Of a stretch of DNA of 64,000 nt, positions 17,551 to 27,316 are shown in pieces. A program made the position numbers and the translations under genes. The DNA is from JAWKWH01 sp963669285. Its GTDB lineage: Bacteria; Pseudomonadota; Alphaproteobacteria; Rhizobiales; Rhizobiaceae. The stretch's first letter is position 1; each line of letters starts with the position of its first letter. The notes beneath the pieces were generated by a model. It ran no database searches and was not told the origin of the DNA. It saw nothing but the letters and a program-made list of their open reading frames with translations. The stretch spans positions 744,001 through 808,000 of the forward strand of contig CAXXSI010000022.1 in NCBI GenBank assembly GCA_963669285.2, given 5' to 3'.

Positions 17551-18633
17551 ATGCCGAATTCAACCGAACCCGCTACCAATTCCCCGATGCAACCGGTTCC
17601 GATCGGTTTGCGCATTGCCAATGCAATGCACAAGCTGGGCGTCTATGGGCTGCCCAGGAATTACGAGTTGTTCTACGACGCGCTCACCGGAACAAATGAA
17701 GAGCTGAACGCCAAATTCTGGGCACTGGGCAGGACACCGAACCAGGAAAAGCTCGATGAACTCTACAAGGAGTTCTATTCATCGAAAGATGATAGCGGCG
17801 TCGTCGAGAAAGCGCGCGAAGTGCTGGACAATCATCTCGGAGATGCGATCGACCTACTCAAGGCGGAACAAACATCAATGACCGCCTATGGACGCGTTCT
17901 CGATAAGACCGTCAATTCTGTGCAAGCCCAAGATGAAATGTCGCCAATGGTTTTCCTTCGGATTGTCGAAGTGCTGGCAAGCGCGACCGGCTCGACATTG
18001 AAAGAAGGGCGAAAGGCGCTCACCGCAATGGTCGAGAAAACTACCGAACTCGACTCCCTCAAAGAAGAGCTGGCGGAATACAAAAGATTGGTCGACACCG
18101 ATCCATTGACCGGTGTTTGGAACCGGCGCGCTTTCGACAACCGATTGACCAAAATCGGCAGATCAGATCCGGGTCCGGTAGCGCTACTTCTCATAGATAT
18201 CGATCAGTTCAAGCAGATCAATGACCGGTGGGGCCATCCCTTCGGTGATGCAATCATTCGCGACACGGCTCAGATTGTTCAATCGAAACTCAGGAAAGAC
18301 GTATTTGTTTCGCGGACCGGCGGAGAGGAGTTCGCCGTTATCCTCGAATCGGCAGAAGCCGAGATGGCGGAACGAATTTCCGAACGCCTAGTGTCGACCA
18401 TTCGCGACTACGAATTCAGTCACGATGGTGTACGCCTCAACGAAGGCGACGTGACGATCTCTATCGGTGTGTGTCTGGCGCCGCCTGCGGTCTCAGGCGA
18501 CGATCTGTACTCCAAGGCAGATCAAGCACTTTACCAGTCCAAGCGATCTGGCCGCGACAGGGTGACGTTGTTTGAGCAGATGCGAAGCAATCCCGCCTCG
18601 ACAAGGAAGGACTACTATCTCTATCGGGCATAG
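17551..18633 (+). CDS. diguanylate cyclase (GGDEF domain)
   Basis: A 360-residue soluble protein. The N-terminal 170 residues are helical and likely sensory or dimerising. The GGDEF domain (about 185-350) contains DPLTGVWNRRAF, IDIDQFKQIND and the active-site loop GGEEF at residues 257-261. The domain should make cyclic di-GMP from two GTP. The usual RxxD inhibitory site five residues before the loop is not present in canonical spacing (LRKDVFVSRT), so product inhibition may be weak. Its position between the LuxR regulator and flhB suggests control of the motile-sessile switch. Confidence 0.88.
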   Translation: MPNSTEPATNSPMQPVPIGLRIANAMHKLGVYGLPRNYELFYDALTGTNEELNAKFWALGRTPNQEKLDELYKEFYSSKDDSGVVEKAREVLDNHLGDAIDLLKAEQTSMTAYGRVLDKTVNSVQAQDEMSPMVFLRIVEVLASATGSTLKEGRKALTAMVEKTTELDSLKEELAEYKRLVDTDPLTGVWNRRAFDNRLTKIGRSDPGPVALLLIDIDQFKQINDRWGHPFGDAIIRDTAQIVQSKLRKDVFVSRTGGEEFAVILESAEAEMAERISERLVSTIRDYEFSHDGVRLNEGDVTISIGVCLAPPAVSGDDLYSKADQALYQSKRSGRDRVTLFEQMRSNPASTRKDYYLYRA

Positions 18634-18816
18634 CAATGCTTTAGCGGATTTGCTGGTACAGCTCGCTCGATGCAGGCCACCAAACGTCCAATCGGCATTG
18701 CTGCCTAAGCGTTGTCGAACCCGGTCGGCAATCCAACCACAGTCTCCGCCTGTCCGACTTGTCGATTGTGACTCCAATCGACAAACAGTATTGCCTCCGA
18801 ATGGATCAAAACTGCT

Positions 18817-19254
18817 CTAGGAAACATAGCGTGCCCGCTTGGGGGCGAGGGTGTACTTCGAGATCGCCTGGCGCAGGAAGTGCGTGTTTTGTTCGGGATC
18901 ATCAGACGGATGGTCGAACGAAATGTAGGCCAGCCGCACTTCGGCGGCATCGGACAGCATCCTCAGCGTGAAATTGACGGTAGCCCCCGCCGGCTGCATG
19001 ACAAGATCGAGGTCGATTGCCAGGGGTTCGGACCAATCCACTGTCGCATCGCCTCCCTGGCCCATGACGATGAACTCCGGTGCGAAGTGCAGTTCGGCCG
19101 CCGACTTGATGATGTCGGAGAGGTTTGAAATCAGATCCAGACGCAAGAACGTGACCAGGTCAATCGGATCGATGAGGCGCAATTCGCTGACGAAGCCGCC
19201 CATGACATGTGCGATGATCTTTTCACGTTCTGCCGATTGCTGTTGTCGAAGCAT
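18817..19254 (-). CDS. conserved protein of unknown function, distal gene of the motA-flhB operon
   Basis: A 145-residue protein with no signal peptide or membrane segment and no motif I recognise. It begins MLRQQQSAEREKI and is separated by only 8 bases from the flhB stop on the same strand, so it is the last gene of the minus-strand flagellar operon. The rhizobial flagellar locus commonly carries short unnamed genes next to flhB, and this is likely one of them. An assembly or regulatory role is inference from position only. Confidence 0.6.
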   Translation of the reverse strand: MLRQQQSAEREKIIAHVMGGFVSELRLIDPIDLVTFLRLDLISNLSDIIKSAAELHFAPEFIVMGQGGDATVDWSEPLAIDLDLVMQPAGATVNFTLRMLSDAAEVRLAYISFDHPSDDPEQNTHFLRQAISKYTLAPKRARYVS

Positions 19255-19262
19255 GATATTTC

Positions 19263-20342
19263 CTAGATGGATTGAGGGCGAGGTTGGTTGGCGTAGAGCA
19301 CTTTGATCAGCTCAGCGATTGCTTTGTAGAACTGGACAGGTATCTGCTGGTCGACCTCGACTTCCTTGTACATTGAACGAGCCAGCGATTTTTCCTCGAA
19401 TACCGGCACGGAATGTGCCTCTGCGATTTCTCGAATCCGCAATGCGATCAGATCCTGTCCCTTTGCCACCACCATCGGTGCCGCGTCCGTCTGACTTTCG
19501 TACCTCAGTGCAATGGCGTAGTGGGTGGGATTGGCAACAACCAGCGTAGCGGTTGGAACTGAAGCCATCATTCGTTGCCTCGAACGATCCCTGGCGACTG
19601 ACCTGATGCGGGCCTTCACAATCGGATCGCCTTCGGATTGCTTCAGTTCGTCCTTAACTTCCTGTTTGGTCATGCGCAGGTCTTGGCGCCAATCATATCT
19701 CGTCCAGATCAGATCGGCGGCGGCGATGATCGCCATCGCCAGGCAAACCGATGTCAGCAGATTGATCACAAGAGAGCCGATTGTCCCGGTGAAGACCGTG
19801 GTTTGCTGCAACGTTCCCCGCAGCAGAACATCTGGCGCATCACGCATGACGATCACGACAAACACCGTGGCAAATCCGAGCTTGCCGACCGATTTCAGGA
19901 ATTCGGCAAAGCCTTTGGCTCCGAATTGGCGTTCCCAGCCCTTTTTCAGAGATATGCGCGAAAGCTTGGGGGCAATCCGATCGGGAACGAATCTTGGTGT
20001 GTTCTGTGAAAACGACGAAACCAGGCCACCCAGCATCAGCACGGCAAACACCGGAAGCAACAGAGCGCCTGCGAGCTTTGTCACGGTCCGCACCAATCCG
20101 ACCACATCCTGGGTGGTTTCAAGCAGCTCGGCATCCGATCTGTCGACAAGTTCCCGCAAGAACCCGGAAAACCGGAAAATACTCTCCGGGCCATAAAACG
20201 AGAAAACGAGCAGAAACGACAGGATCGAAACCAGGATCGGAAGTTCCTTCGAAACCGGTAGCTGACCTTTTTCGACTGCGTCCCTTATCTTCTTTTCAGT
20301 CGGTTCCTCGGTTTTGCTGTCTTTTTCCGTTTCGTTCGACAT
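19263..20342 (-). CDS. flhB: flagellar export switch protein FlhB
   Basis: A 359-residue component of the flagellar type III export gate. The charged N-terminus (KTEEPTEKKIRDA) is the family signature, four membrane segments follow, and the cytoplasmic domain has the self-cleavage site NPTH at residues 271-274, whose hydrolysis switches export from rod/hook to filament subunits. It lies 18 bases after fliG on the minus strand. Length is typical of the family. Confidence 0.95.
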   Translation of the reverse strand: MSNETEKDSKTEEPTEKKIRDAVEKGQLPVSKELPILVSILSFLLVFSFYGPESIFRFSGFLRELVDRSDAELLETTQDVVGLVRTVTKLAGALLLPVFAVLMLGGLVSSFSQNTPRFVPDRIAPKLSRISLKKGWERQFGAKGFAEFLKSVGKLGFATVFVVIVMRDAPDVLLRGTLQQTTVFTGTIGSLVINLLTSVCLAMAIIAAADLIWTRYDWRQDLRMTKQEVKDELKQSEGDPIVKARIRSVARDRSRQRMMASVPTATLVVANPTHYAIALRYESQTDAAPMVVAKGQDLIALRIREIAEAHSVPVFEEKSLARSMYKEVEVDQQIPVQFYKAIAELIKVLYANQPRPQSI

Positions 20343-20360
20343 GGAGATCGGTGAGCCGCT

Positions 20361-21374
20361 TTACGCGGCCTCGTCCTGTGCCGACGGCAATAGGATACGG
20401 TTTTCAGTTGCCAGCCTTATGGCTGTCGAAGCGATTTCTCTTCTGGCCTGTGCCGTTGCATCATCATTGGCCGGTGCATCAGCAGCGAGTTCGGATTCGA
20501 TCATTCGCCTGGTCCTTTGGCCGAGCGAACCGAGCACAGCTTCAGCCAGGTCGCCTTCTGCTCCTCTCAGCGCCGAGGTGATTGCGTCGGCCTCGATTGC
20601 GTCGAAAATGACGCTGCGGGCGGTTTGATCCAGTTGAACGATGTCCTCGAACCGGAACAGCAGTGATTTGACGGCTGCAATGTTGTCGGGATCTGAATCG
20701 TTGGCGAGATCGTCGAAGACCTCTTCCATGTTCGGTTTGTCGAGTTCGTTCAGCACATTGGCAACGCGGATTCTGCCTTCCTGCGCAGTCGTATCGCCGA
20801 CCTGGCCGCCAAATTCCTCACGCAGATTATGTTCGATAAAGCGACTTGTGGCGCGCGAAGGTTTGCCGGAGGACAACATGTGCTTGAGCACCTGTTTTCT
20901 TTGGTCCCTGTCAAATGTAGCGACGATGTCTGCAGCTTTGCGGGGCGACAGCTTGGACAGGATCAAGGCACAAATCAGAGGGTGTTCGCTCTCGACAAAA
21001 TCGGTGATTTCCTGGGCCTCGATTTCATCCATGATGTTCCAGATCGGCGGCTCGTCAGATTCCTCAATGCTGTCGATAGTCGGTTCGAGCAACTCCCTGA
21101 ACTCATCCGGGCTGAATGCTTCACTGATGATCGAATCGATCGTTTCGGCCGAATCAAGAAGCCCGCCGCCCTGGGCAAATTCAGATTCAAACTCCTCGAC
21201 GAGCTGTTCCAGGTAGGCCTGGGGTATGGTTTCGAGCGAATGGGCCGCGTCAACCAGGCGTTTGAGTTCCTGGCCCTTGAAATATTTCAATAGCCTGCTC
21301 GCCCGCTCGCGTCCCATAGCAACCAGAATCGCCGCGGCCTTCTCGACATAGTTCAGTTCGGGGTGCGCTTCCAA
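20361..21374 (-). CDS. fliG: flagellar motor switch protein FliG
   Basis: A 337-residue C-ring protein that couples the MS ring to the stator and to FliM. The N-terminal domain (AAAILVAMGRERASRLLKYF) binds FliF, the middle domain has EHPL in place of the usual EHPQ motif, and the C-terminal domain carries the charged torque helix region around IVQLDQTARSVIFDAI. It sits between fliN and flhB on the minus strand with 5 and 18 base gaps. The EHPQ-to-EHPL change is at the FliM-binding site but is conservative. Confidence 0.94.
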   Translation of the reverse strand: MEAHPELNYVEKAAAILVAMGRERASRLLKYFKGQELKRLVDAAHSLETIPQAYLEQLVEEFESEFAQGGGLLDSAETIDSIISEAFSPDEFRELLEPTIDSIEESDEPPIWNIMDEIEAQEITDFVESEHPLICALILSKLSPRKAADIVATFDRDQRKQVLKHMLSSGKPSRATSRFIEHNLREEFGGQVGDTTAQEGRIRVANVLNELDKPNMEEVFDDLANDSDPDNIAAVKSLLFRFEDIVQLDQTARSVIFDAIEADAITSALRGAEGDLAEAVLGSLGQRTRRMIESELAADAPANDDATAQARREIASTAIRLATENRILLPSAQDEAA

Positions 21375-21379
21375 GGGAC

Positions 21380-21826
21380 TTAACTCTCAACCACTTCAGT
21401 CAACTTGATTCCAAAGCGGGTTGAATCATCGTCCAAGACAACGATTTCACCGCGTGCGATACGCCGACCACTGACCACGACATCGACGGGCTCACCGATA
21501 CGCCGGTCGAGCGTCACGGTGGTTCCCTTTTTCAGTGCCATGAGCTGGTGCACCGGCATCTCGGTGGTTCCCAGAACAACATCCACGGAAACAGGAATAC
21601 TCATGATGATGCTGTTGTCGGTGGTTCGGCGCAGCGGATGGTCAGGCGTCGATATTTCGTCGTCGACTTCGAGTTCGGGCGAATCCTGGGCAGGCTCCGG
21701 TTGGCCTGCAGGCTCACCGCGAAGTTCGCTGATGGCCATATCCAGTTCGCGTTCCGATTTAGTCAGCGGGTCGCTTTCTGTTTCGGGAGTTACCCCGTCA
21801 TGGGCGGTCTTTTGATTGCTCATCAC
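21380..21826 (-). CDS. fliN: flagellar motor switch protein FliN
   Basis: A 148-residue C-ring protein. Residues 1-65 are an acidic low-complexity extension rich in E, P and D. Residues about 72-147 are the SpoA/FliN domain with VDVVLGTTEMPV, a GTTVTLDRRIGEPVDV stretch and a final RFGIKLTEVV. It forms the bottom of the switch complex with FliM. Starts at either of two consecutive ATG codons (21826 or 21823). It lies between fliM and fliG in a tight operon. Confidence 0.93.
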   Translation of the reverse strand: MMSNQKTAHDGVTPETESDPLTKSERELDMAISELRGEPAGQPEPAQDSPELEVDDEISTPDHPLRRTTDNSIIMSIPVSVDVVLGTTEMPVHQLMALKKGTTVTLDRRIGEPVDVVVSGRRIARGEIVVLDDDSTRFGIKLTEVVES

Positions 21827-21849
21827 ATTTCCCTATTGATCATCCAACC

Positions 21850-22776
21850 TCACATCGTCGACATGATATGTTCGACCAGATCGACGCCGCGATGGTTGGG
21901 ACGCTCCACGCGGACCGAGTAGCGATTTCCAATCTTGCCGAACTGACCAATGAACAGGGTTTTGTTCCGGGCGGTCAGCACAGCGGTGTGCGGATTGTCT
22001 GACGGTAACTCGATTATGTCGCCGACACTCAGCGCGTTGAGTTCGCCAAGCGTCGTCGTATCCAGTCTGACGATCGCCTTCACGCCAACGTTCATCTGCA
22101 TGATGCCGTCATGCAGACTTTCGTTCCATCGGGTGACGTTGTCGTTTTCCGCGACCACAGGTTCTTCCGTTTGGGTCAGAAGACTTTTGCGAATGTGCAA
22201 TCCGACCGATCCAACGGTTCGGCCGAAAGTCAATTCGAACCTGAACGAAACCACTTCACTGTCTTTGATGCCTGCCTGGGCAATGGCGGCGCGGTCCAGT
22301 ACGTCGATCACATCATACTGCGATTCCGCAAGCTGGGTCTCCTTCATGGCGGTCGCGAACGGTTGCCCGCCGATCTTGAGAATGCCCGCTTCCATGGGCG
22401 AAAGCGGGCAGGTCAAAATGGCGAGTTCACCTTCGTGATCGGCTCCCAACAATGCACCCAAAAGGATTGTCGAGGCGGCGGCATCTGTGGACAGGTATCC
22501 GATGGGATCTTCGTCTTCCGATCCAATCACCAACAACAATCCGTCTTCGGCGATGTTATCCGAGACCTCGGATATCGTCCCGGCCACCCAATCCAACATG
22601 CGAATTTCGATCGCTTCGACCAGCATGGCGGGAATCTGCTCACCGAGCGAAGTCGCCAGCTTTTTGCCGACGATGTCGCACAGCATGCTCAAATCCGAGT
22701 CGTCTTCACTTCCGCCTTTCAGGCGTTCGAGAATAAATGCTTGCATCTCGGCCGGGGTTGAGGGTGCGTCAGACAT
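21850..22776 (-). CDS. fliM: flagellar motor switch protein FliM
   Basis: A 308-residue protein matching the divergent rhizobial FliM in length. The C-terminal SpoA domain is seen around residues 225-305 (MNVGVKAIVRLDTTTLGELN, then GDIIELPSD). FliM links FliG with FliN and binds CheY-P. The N-terminal CheY-binding helix of the enteric protein is not obvious. Its start overlaps the motA stop by a few bases, so the two are translationally coupled. Confidence 0.9.
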   Translation of the reverse strand: MSDAPSTPAEMQAFILERLKGGSEDDSDLSMLCDIVGKKLATSLGEQIPAMLVEAIEIRMLDWVAGTISEVSDNIAEDGLLLVIGSEDEDPIGYLSTDAAASTILLGALLGADHEGELAILTCPLSPMEAGILKIGGQPFATAMKETQLAESQYDVIDVLDRAAIAQAGIKDSEVVSFRFELTFGRTVGSVGLHIRKSLLTQTEEPVVAENDNVTRWNESLHDGIMQMNVGVKAIVRLDTTTLGELNALSVGDIIELPSDNPHTAVLTARNKTLFIGQFGKIGNRYSVRVERPNHRGVDLVEHIMSTM

Positions 22777-23642
22777 CAGGCCGCCTGTGGTGTAGTGGAC
22801 ATGGCCTGCTCTTCGACCGTGTCGATGGAAGGCCGATCGTATGCGGATATCGCTTTGCGTCCGAATTCAAGCGCCACCTGGGGCAGCGAGCCGTTCATGT
22901 AGGCAATGAGTGTCTGCTTGGCGACGAAATAGAGCCGCAGCTGTTTTTCGCGGACAATCTTGACCTTGGTGGCGATCGGTCCGACCACCGCGTAGGACAT
23001 CAAAATGCCGACGAATGTTCCGACGAGAGCGGCGGCGATGTAGCCGCCAAGTATTTCCGGTGACTCGTCAATGTGGCCCATCGCTTTCACGACGCCCAGC
23101 ACCGCCGCGACGATACCGAGGGCAGGCAATCCGTCACCGACATCCGTCAGCGCAGTGTAGGCTTTGAGCTTGTCGTGCCTGATCGTCCCGATCTCTTCTT
23201 CCATCAGGGCTTCGACCTCGTGGGGCCTGGCATTGCCGACGAGTATCAAGCGACAGTAATCGCAGATGAAATTGAGCAATGCAGAATCCGCCAGAATGCC
23301 CGGATAGGCCTGGAAAATGGGCGCTTCCTCGGGATTGTCGATATAGGCTTCGACCTCGTTTTTCGGCTTGGTTTTAAGCTCGCGCAACAGCGCGTGCAGC
23401 AGCCCGAGCAGTTCGAGATACTCTTTCTCGTGTGGCACCGAATTCTTGAGCGCCTCGAAAATGCCTCTGCCGGAATCTTTGACGACAGCAAGCGGATTGG
23501 CAACCAGAAAAGTCCCCAGCGCGGCGCCACAAATGATTACATATTCAAACGGCTGGCCCAGTACACCAACATTCCCCCCCATCGCCATGAAGCTGCCGAT
23601 CACGCAACCCATCGTTACGACCAGTCCGATTATGATTGTCAT
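22776..23642 (-). CDS. motA: flagellar motor stator protein MotA
   Basis: A 288-residue stator subunit with four membrane segments, including TIIIGLVVTMGCVIGSFMAM at the N-terminus and LGIVAAVLGVVKAMGHI near residue 180, and a large cytoplasmic loop that contacts FliG. With MotB it forms the proton channel. The start is set at 23642 rather than the longer frame to 23732 because GAGGGAC precedes it and the encoded N-terminus matches the family. It is the first gene of the minus-strand operon and is divergent from the DUF1217 gene across a 137-base promoter gap. Confidence 0.94.
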   Translation of the reverse strand: MTIIIGLVVTMGCVIGSFMAMGGNVGVLGQPFEYVIICGAALGTFLVANPLAVVKDSGRGIFEALKNSVPHEKEYLELLGLLHALLRELKTKPKNEVEAYIDNPEEAPIFQAYPGILADSALLNFICDYCRLILVGNARPHEVEALMEEEIGTIRHDKLKAYTALTDVGDGLPALGIVAAVLGVVKAMGHIDESPEILGGYIAAALVGTFVGILMSYAVVGPIATKVKIVREKQLRLYFVAKQTLIAYMNGSLPQVALEFGRKAISAYDRPSIDTVEEQAMSTTPQAA

Positions 23643-23779
23643 ATGTCCCTCGGCGCGGTTCTCAATTCGATCGAATGCTAAGATATGAGACTTGCGTGAA
23701 ACTGTGTCGGCGCATTGGAAAGCCTCGCACAAGCATTTCCCGCGACAATTGCGGCGGAAGCTTAAGAGAACCGTCGATC

Positions 23780-24553
23780 ATGATCAGCACGTTTACCGGC
23801 TACACAAATATCACCAGCGACCTTGCGCGATCGCTCAACCAGGTCCGTGAGCAGCCTCCGGTTCAACGCGAGACGGAGTACTATCTGGCGAACATCGAGA
23901 ACGTCGACACGATCAAGGAGCTGGTGGAGGACACGCGGCTGTTCAATTACGCCATGCGTGCGCACGGTCTCGGCGACATGCTTTATGCAAAGGCATTCAT
24001 GGTCAAAGTGCTGGAAGAAGGCAGAGACAGCGACGATGCCTTTGCCAACTCGCTTGCCGACAGCCGGTACCGCGAATTCGCCGAGACTTTCGATTTCCAT
24101 CGATACGGGGACCTGGCGACGACTTTCGGGCGGGCTCGCGAAGGTGTCGTTGACAAGTTTCTGCGCCAAACTCTCGAAGAGGATGCCGGGGAAACCAACC
24201 AGGGTGTGAGGCTTGCGCTCTATTTCGAGCGCAAGGCGCCGGGTCTGGAATCGGTTTATTCAATATTGGCGGACAAGGCCCTGGGTACCGTGGTCCGCAC
24301 CGCCCTCGGTCTGCCCGAAACCACAGCGCTGCTGGATATCGACAAACAAGTCGAAATCATCGGCAGCAAGCTCGATATTGCCGATCTTCGCGATCCGGAC
24401 AAACTGGACAAGTTTTTAAGGCGTTTCTCCAACTTATGGGAGTTGGCGAACCCGTCGTCCAATCAGATTCAAACCGCAGGGCTTCTGTTCGGCCAATCGG
24501 AACAGTTTGGCATCTCGCCTGAACTCATGCTCACCATTCAGCAATTGAAGTGA
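23780..24553 (+). CDS. DUF1217 family flagellar-locus protein
   Basis: A 257-residue soluble, largely helical protein of the DUF1217 type, which in rhizobia is the first gene of the flgF-fliI transcript. No signal peptide is seen. Repeated motifs typical of the domain are visible, such as FNYAMRAHGLGDM and LRDPDKLDKFLRRF. Start 23780 gives the family N-terminus MISTFTGYTNI; the longer open frame to 23636 overlaps motA. Function is not known; linkage to the rod and hook genes suggests an assembly role. Confidence 0.78.
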   Translation: MISTFTGYTNITSDLARSLNQVREQPPVQRETEYYLANIENVDTIKELVEDTRLFNYAMRAHGLGDMLYAKAFMVKVLEEGRDSDDAFANSLADSRYREFAETFDFHRYGDLATTFGRAREGVVDKFLRQTLEEDAGETNQGVRLALYFERKAPGLESVYSILADKALGTVVRTALGLPETTALLDIDKQVEIIGSKLDIADLRDPDKLDKFLRRFSNLWELANPSSNQIQTAGLLFGQSEQFGISPELMLTIQQLK

Positions 24554-24617
24554 CGGTTCGCGGTAGAAATGAGTTTTGCGTTTGCTTGGCACGCAAATCC
24601 AATAAGGAGTAATTTCG

Positions 24618-25337
24618 GTGCAAGAAGGTCTCTATGTCGCCCTGTCATCGCAGATTGCGCTGGAAAGACGTCTGACAACAATTGCCGACAACGTCGCCAA
24701 TGCCAATACCGTCGGTTTTCGCGCAACCGGGATCAGGTTCGAGGAAGTCTTGAGCGGATTGCAGTCGGATGCGGCCACGTTCGTGTCCAGTGGCGATTCC
24801 CATCTGGCGACACGTTCAGGCGCCATTGAATCGACCGGGAACACTTTGGATTTCGCCATTCAGGGCGATGCCTGGTTCGCGTTGGAAACGCCGGCTGGAC
24901 CGGTGATGACGCGGGATGGGCGCTTCAAGATGTTGGAGACCGGCGAGCTTGTGTCGCTATCGGGTCATCCTGTTCTCGATCCGGGCGGTTCGGCAATCAA
25001 TCTTAATCCCACGGGCGGTGCACCGTCAGCGGGCCGTGACGGATTTCTAAGCCAGAACGGTGCCCAGGTGGCAGCGATCGGCCTGTTTGAGTTTCAGCCG
25101 GGGCCGAATGCACAACGATTTGGCGATTCCGGTATCGTGCCGCAGACGCCTCCGCAGCCAGTCGTTGACAGCTCTGGCGTGGGTGTCCTTCAGGGATACC
25201 TGGAACAGTCGAATGTCAATCCGCTGAAGGAGTTGACGAAACTGATCATGGTGCAACGCGCATTCGACAATGCGGCTGCGCTCATTCGCGACAGCGAAAA
25301 TGCGTATGAGGAGACGATCAAGGCGTTTGGCGCGTAG
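24618..25337 (+). CDS. flgF: flagellar basal-body rod protein FlgF
   Basis: A 239-residue axial protein of the proximal rod. It shows the flagellar rod N-terminal motif NVANANTVGFRATGI, a central GNTLDFAIQGDAWF stretch, and the C-terminal motif QSNVNPLKELTKLI with MVQRAFD. The start is GTG at 24618, preceded by AAGGAG. fliI begins 3 bases after its stop. Confidence 0.93.
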   Translation: MQEGLYVALSSQIALERRLTTIADNVANANTVGFRATGIRFEEVLSGLQSDAATFVSSGDSHLATRSGAIESTGNTLDFAIQGDAWFALETPAGPVMTRDGRFKMLETGELVSLSGHPVLDPGGSAINLNPTGGAPSAGRDGFLSQNGAQVAAIGLFEFQPGPNAQRFGDSGIVPQTPPQPVVDSSGVGVLQGYLEQSNVNPLKELTKLIMVQRAFDNAAALIRDSENAYEETIKAFGA

Positions 25338-25340
25338 GCG

Positions 25341-26723
25341 ATGGGAGCGCTGGAAAATATCGTCGCCTGCCGACAAGCCTTTCTCGATAGCGAAACACTG
25401 ATCCGCGATGGTGGAAAAATCAGCGCGATATCGCCAGGCAATTATCAGGTGTCCGGCATATCGCAGGCCGTCATGCTCGGCGACATTGTTGCCTGTGATC
25501 GCGGTGAAGCGGGCCGGCGCGGTGAAGTGATCCGCATTGATCATGACGGTGTCACCGTTGCCCCGTTTCGCAATGCCGAGCGCATGCGCATCGGCGACGC
25601 CGTTTTCAACTATGGCCCATTGAGTTGCCGTCCGGACAATTCATGGCTCGGTCGAACCTTCAACGCGCTCGGCGAACCGATCGACGGGCAAGGTCCGGCG
25701 TTTTCGGCTCCCGAACTGTCGGAATCTTCGCCGCGTATCGACAGTGCATTGGAACGCAACCGGGTCGAACAGCCCTTTCAAACCGGGGTTCGGGCGATCG
25801 ATATCTTCACACCGCTTTGTTACGGCCAGCGTTTCGGCATCTTCGCCGGATCGGGTGTCGGAAAATCCACCTTGTTGGCGATGCTCACCCGCACAGATGT
25901 TTTTGACGTTGTTGTTGTCGCGCTGGTCGGTGAAAGAAGCCGCGAAGTTCGCGAGTTCATCGAAGAGACGGTCGGTCCGCAGGATCTCGCCAAATGCGTA
26001 TTGGTTGTCGCCACCGGCGACGAAAGCGCAATCATGCGGCGGCGCGCGCCGGAATGCGCCTTACAAATCGCTGAACACTTCCGCAATGCGGGTCAGCGCG
26101 TTCTGTTGCTGCTCGATTCACTGACAAGATATGCGCATGCGTTGCGCGAGACAGCCATCTCGGTGGGCGAGCCGCCGGTTGCCAGAGGATACCCGTCATC
26201 GGTTTTTGCGACACTGCCGAAATTGTTGGAACGAGCCGGACCCGGCGGCGCGAATGGCGGTTCAATAACGGCAATCGTCTCCGTGCTTGTTGATGGCGAT
26301 GACCACAATGATCCGGTTGCCGATACGGCGCGCGGCATTCTTGACGGCCATCTGGTGATGGATCGCGCTATCGCTGACCAGGCCCGATACCCGCCGATCG
26401 ATCCACTCACGTCCATATCAAGGCTGTCCAACAAGGTCTGGACGGAAGAACAACGCAATCTTGTGCTCCAGTTGCGCATGATGATCTCGCGTTTTGAGGA
26501 GACGCGTGATCTGCGTTTGATGGGTGCATGGCGTCCGGGATCGGACCCTGAAGTCGACCGGGCAGTCGAACTTGTGCCATTGCTGTATTCGGCTCTGACA
26601 CAGGGCCCGCAGGAACCGATTTCGCGGGACCCGTTTGGCGAACTTGCCGCGGCGTTGAAGGGCGGTGAACCTTCCGGCCAAGCGAACGAAGAAGCCGCAA
26701 AACCTGAACAAGAGAAGGCATGA
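25341..26723 (+). CDS. fliI: flagellar export ATPase FliI
   Basis: A 460-residue ATPase related to F1-beta. The Walker A motif GSGVGKST is at residues 170-177, the Walker B region reads RVLLLLDSLTRYAHALRE, and the family signature GEPPVARGYPSSVFA follows. It energises unloading of chaperone-substrate complexes at the export gate with FliH. The next gene overlaps its stop by four bases (ATGA). Confidence 0.96.
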   Translation: MGALENIVACRQAFLDSETLIRDGGKISAISPGNYQVSGISQAVMLGDIVACDRGEAGRRGEVIRIDHDGVTVAPFRNAERMRIGDAVFNYGPLSCRPDNSWLGRTFNALGEPIDGQGPAFSAPELSESSPRIDSALERNRVEQPFQTGVRAIDIFTPLCYGQRFGIFAGSGVGKSTLLAMLTRTDVFDVVVVALVGERSREVREFIEETVGPQDLAKCVLVVATGDESAIMRRRAPECALQIAEHFRNAGQRVLLLLDSLTRYAHALRETAISVGEPPVARGYPSSVFATLPKLLERAGPGGANGGSITAIVSVLVDGDDHNDPVADTARGILDGHLVMDRAIADQARYPPIDPLTSISRLSNKVWTEEQRNLVLQLRMMISRFEETRDLRLMGAWRPGSDPEVDRAVELVPLLYSALTQGPQEPISRDPFGELAAALKGGEPSGQANEEAAKPEQEKA

Positions 26724-27241
26724 AGATCCGGTCAGCAAAAACAGATCCGTCGCGGATCAAGCGGAAAGTAACCGACATGGTTCTGGGCGGAATCGGATTG
26801 GTGCTTGCGGTGGCCAGTCTCTATTTCCCCTGGCATGTCTATCAGAACCAGGATGCTGTCCTGCAGCCCCGACTGGAGTTTTCGGGGAACACGGAGATGT
26901 ATGGCGAACCGGAAGATCGAATAGTGGTCGGGGCCAGTGGATATGTATCGCCGCTCGCCGGCCAATTGCTGGATCCGGTGGTGACCGGTTCGGTTGACGA
27001 TGGCGGGGTTGCCAAGCAAGGCACCGACGAGGGTGGGAACGAAGAAGGTTCCGTGGCCTTACCCGGTTACCAGGTGCTCTACAGCGCCAACGGTCTGGCT
27101 CTGGTTCGAGACAGGAACAGCATCTTCGTCGTCGGCAAAGGCGCACAGCTTCCGGAAGGCGGCAAGGTGAAATCCATCCGCCAGGTGGACGGAACCTGGC
27201 AAATCAGAACCTCGAAAGGCGACTTGATCGCCGGACCCTGA
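26720..27241 (+). CDS. conserved single-pass membrane protein of the flagellar locus
   Basis: A 173-residue protein with a basic N-terminus, one membrane segment (about residues 20-40, MVLGGIGLVLAVASLYFPWH) and a soluble, likely periplasmic, domain ending in a strand-rich part (YQVLYSANGLALV, then IFVVGKG). The rhizobial flagellar cluster has an unnamed gene at this place between fliI and flgB. No known domain is recognised. The four-base overlap with fliI argues it is a real and co-translated gene. Confidence 0.7.
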   Translation: MKIRSAKTDPSRIKRKVTDMVLGGIGLVLAVASLYFPWHVYQNQDAVLQPRLEFSGNTEMYGEPEDRIVVGASGYVSPLAGQLLDPVVTGSVDDGGVAKQGTDEGGNEEGSVALPGYQVLYSANGLALVRDRNSIFVVGKGAQLPEGGKVKSIRQVDGTWQIRTSKGDLIAGP

Positions 27242-27316
27242 TCCTGCTCGCAAGCGATCAGCGCCAGCCCCGCGCAAGGGTGGCTGTGTAGCTTTGTGGC
27301 GAAGGAGCAGAATTGC

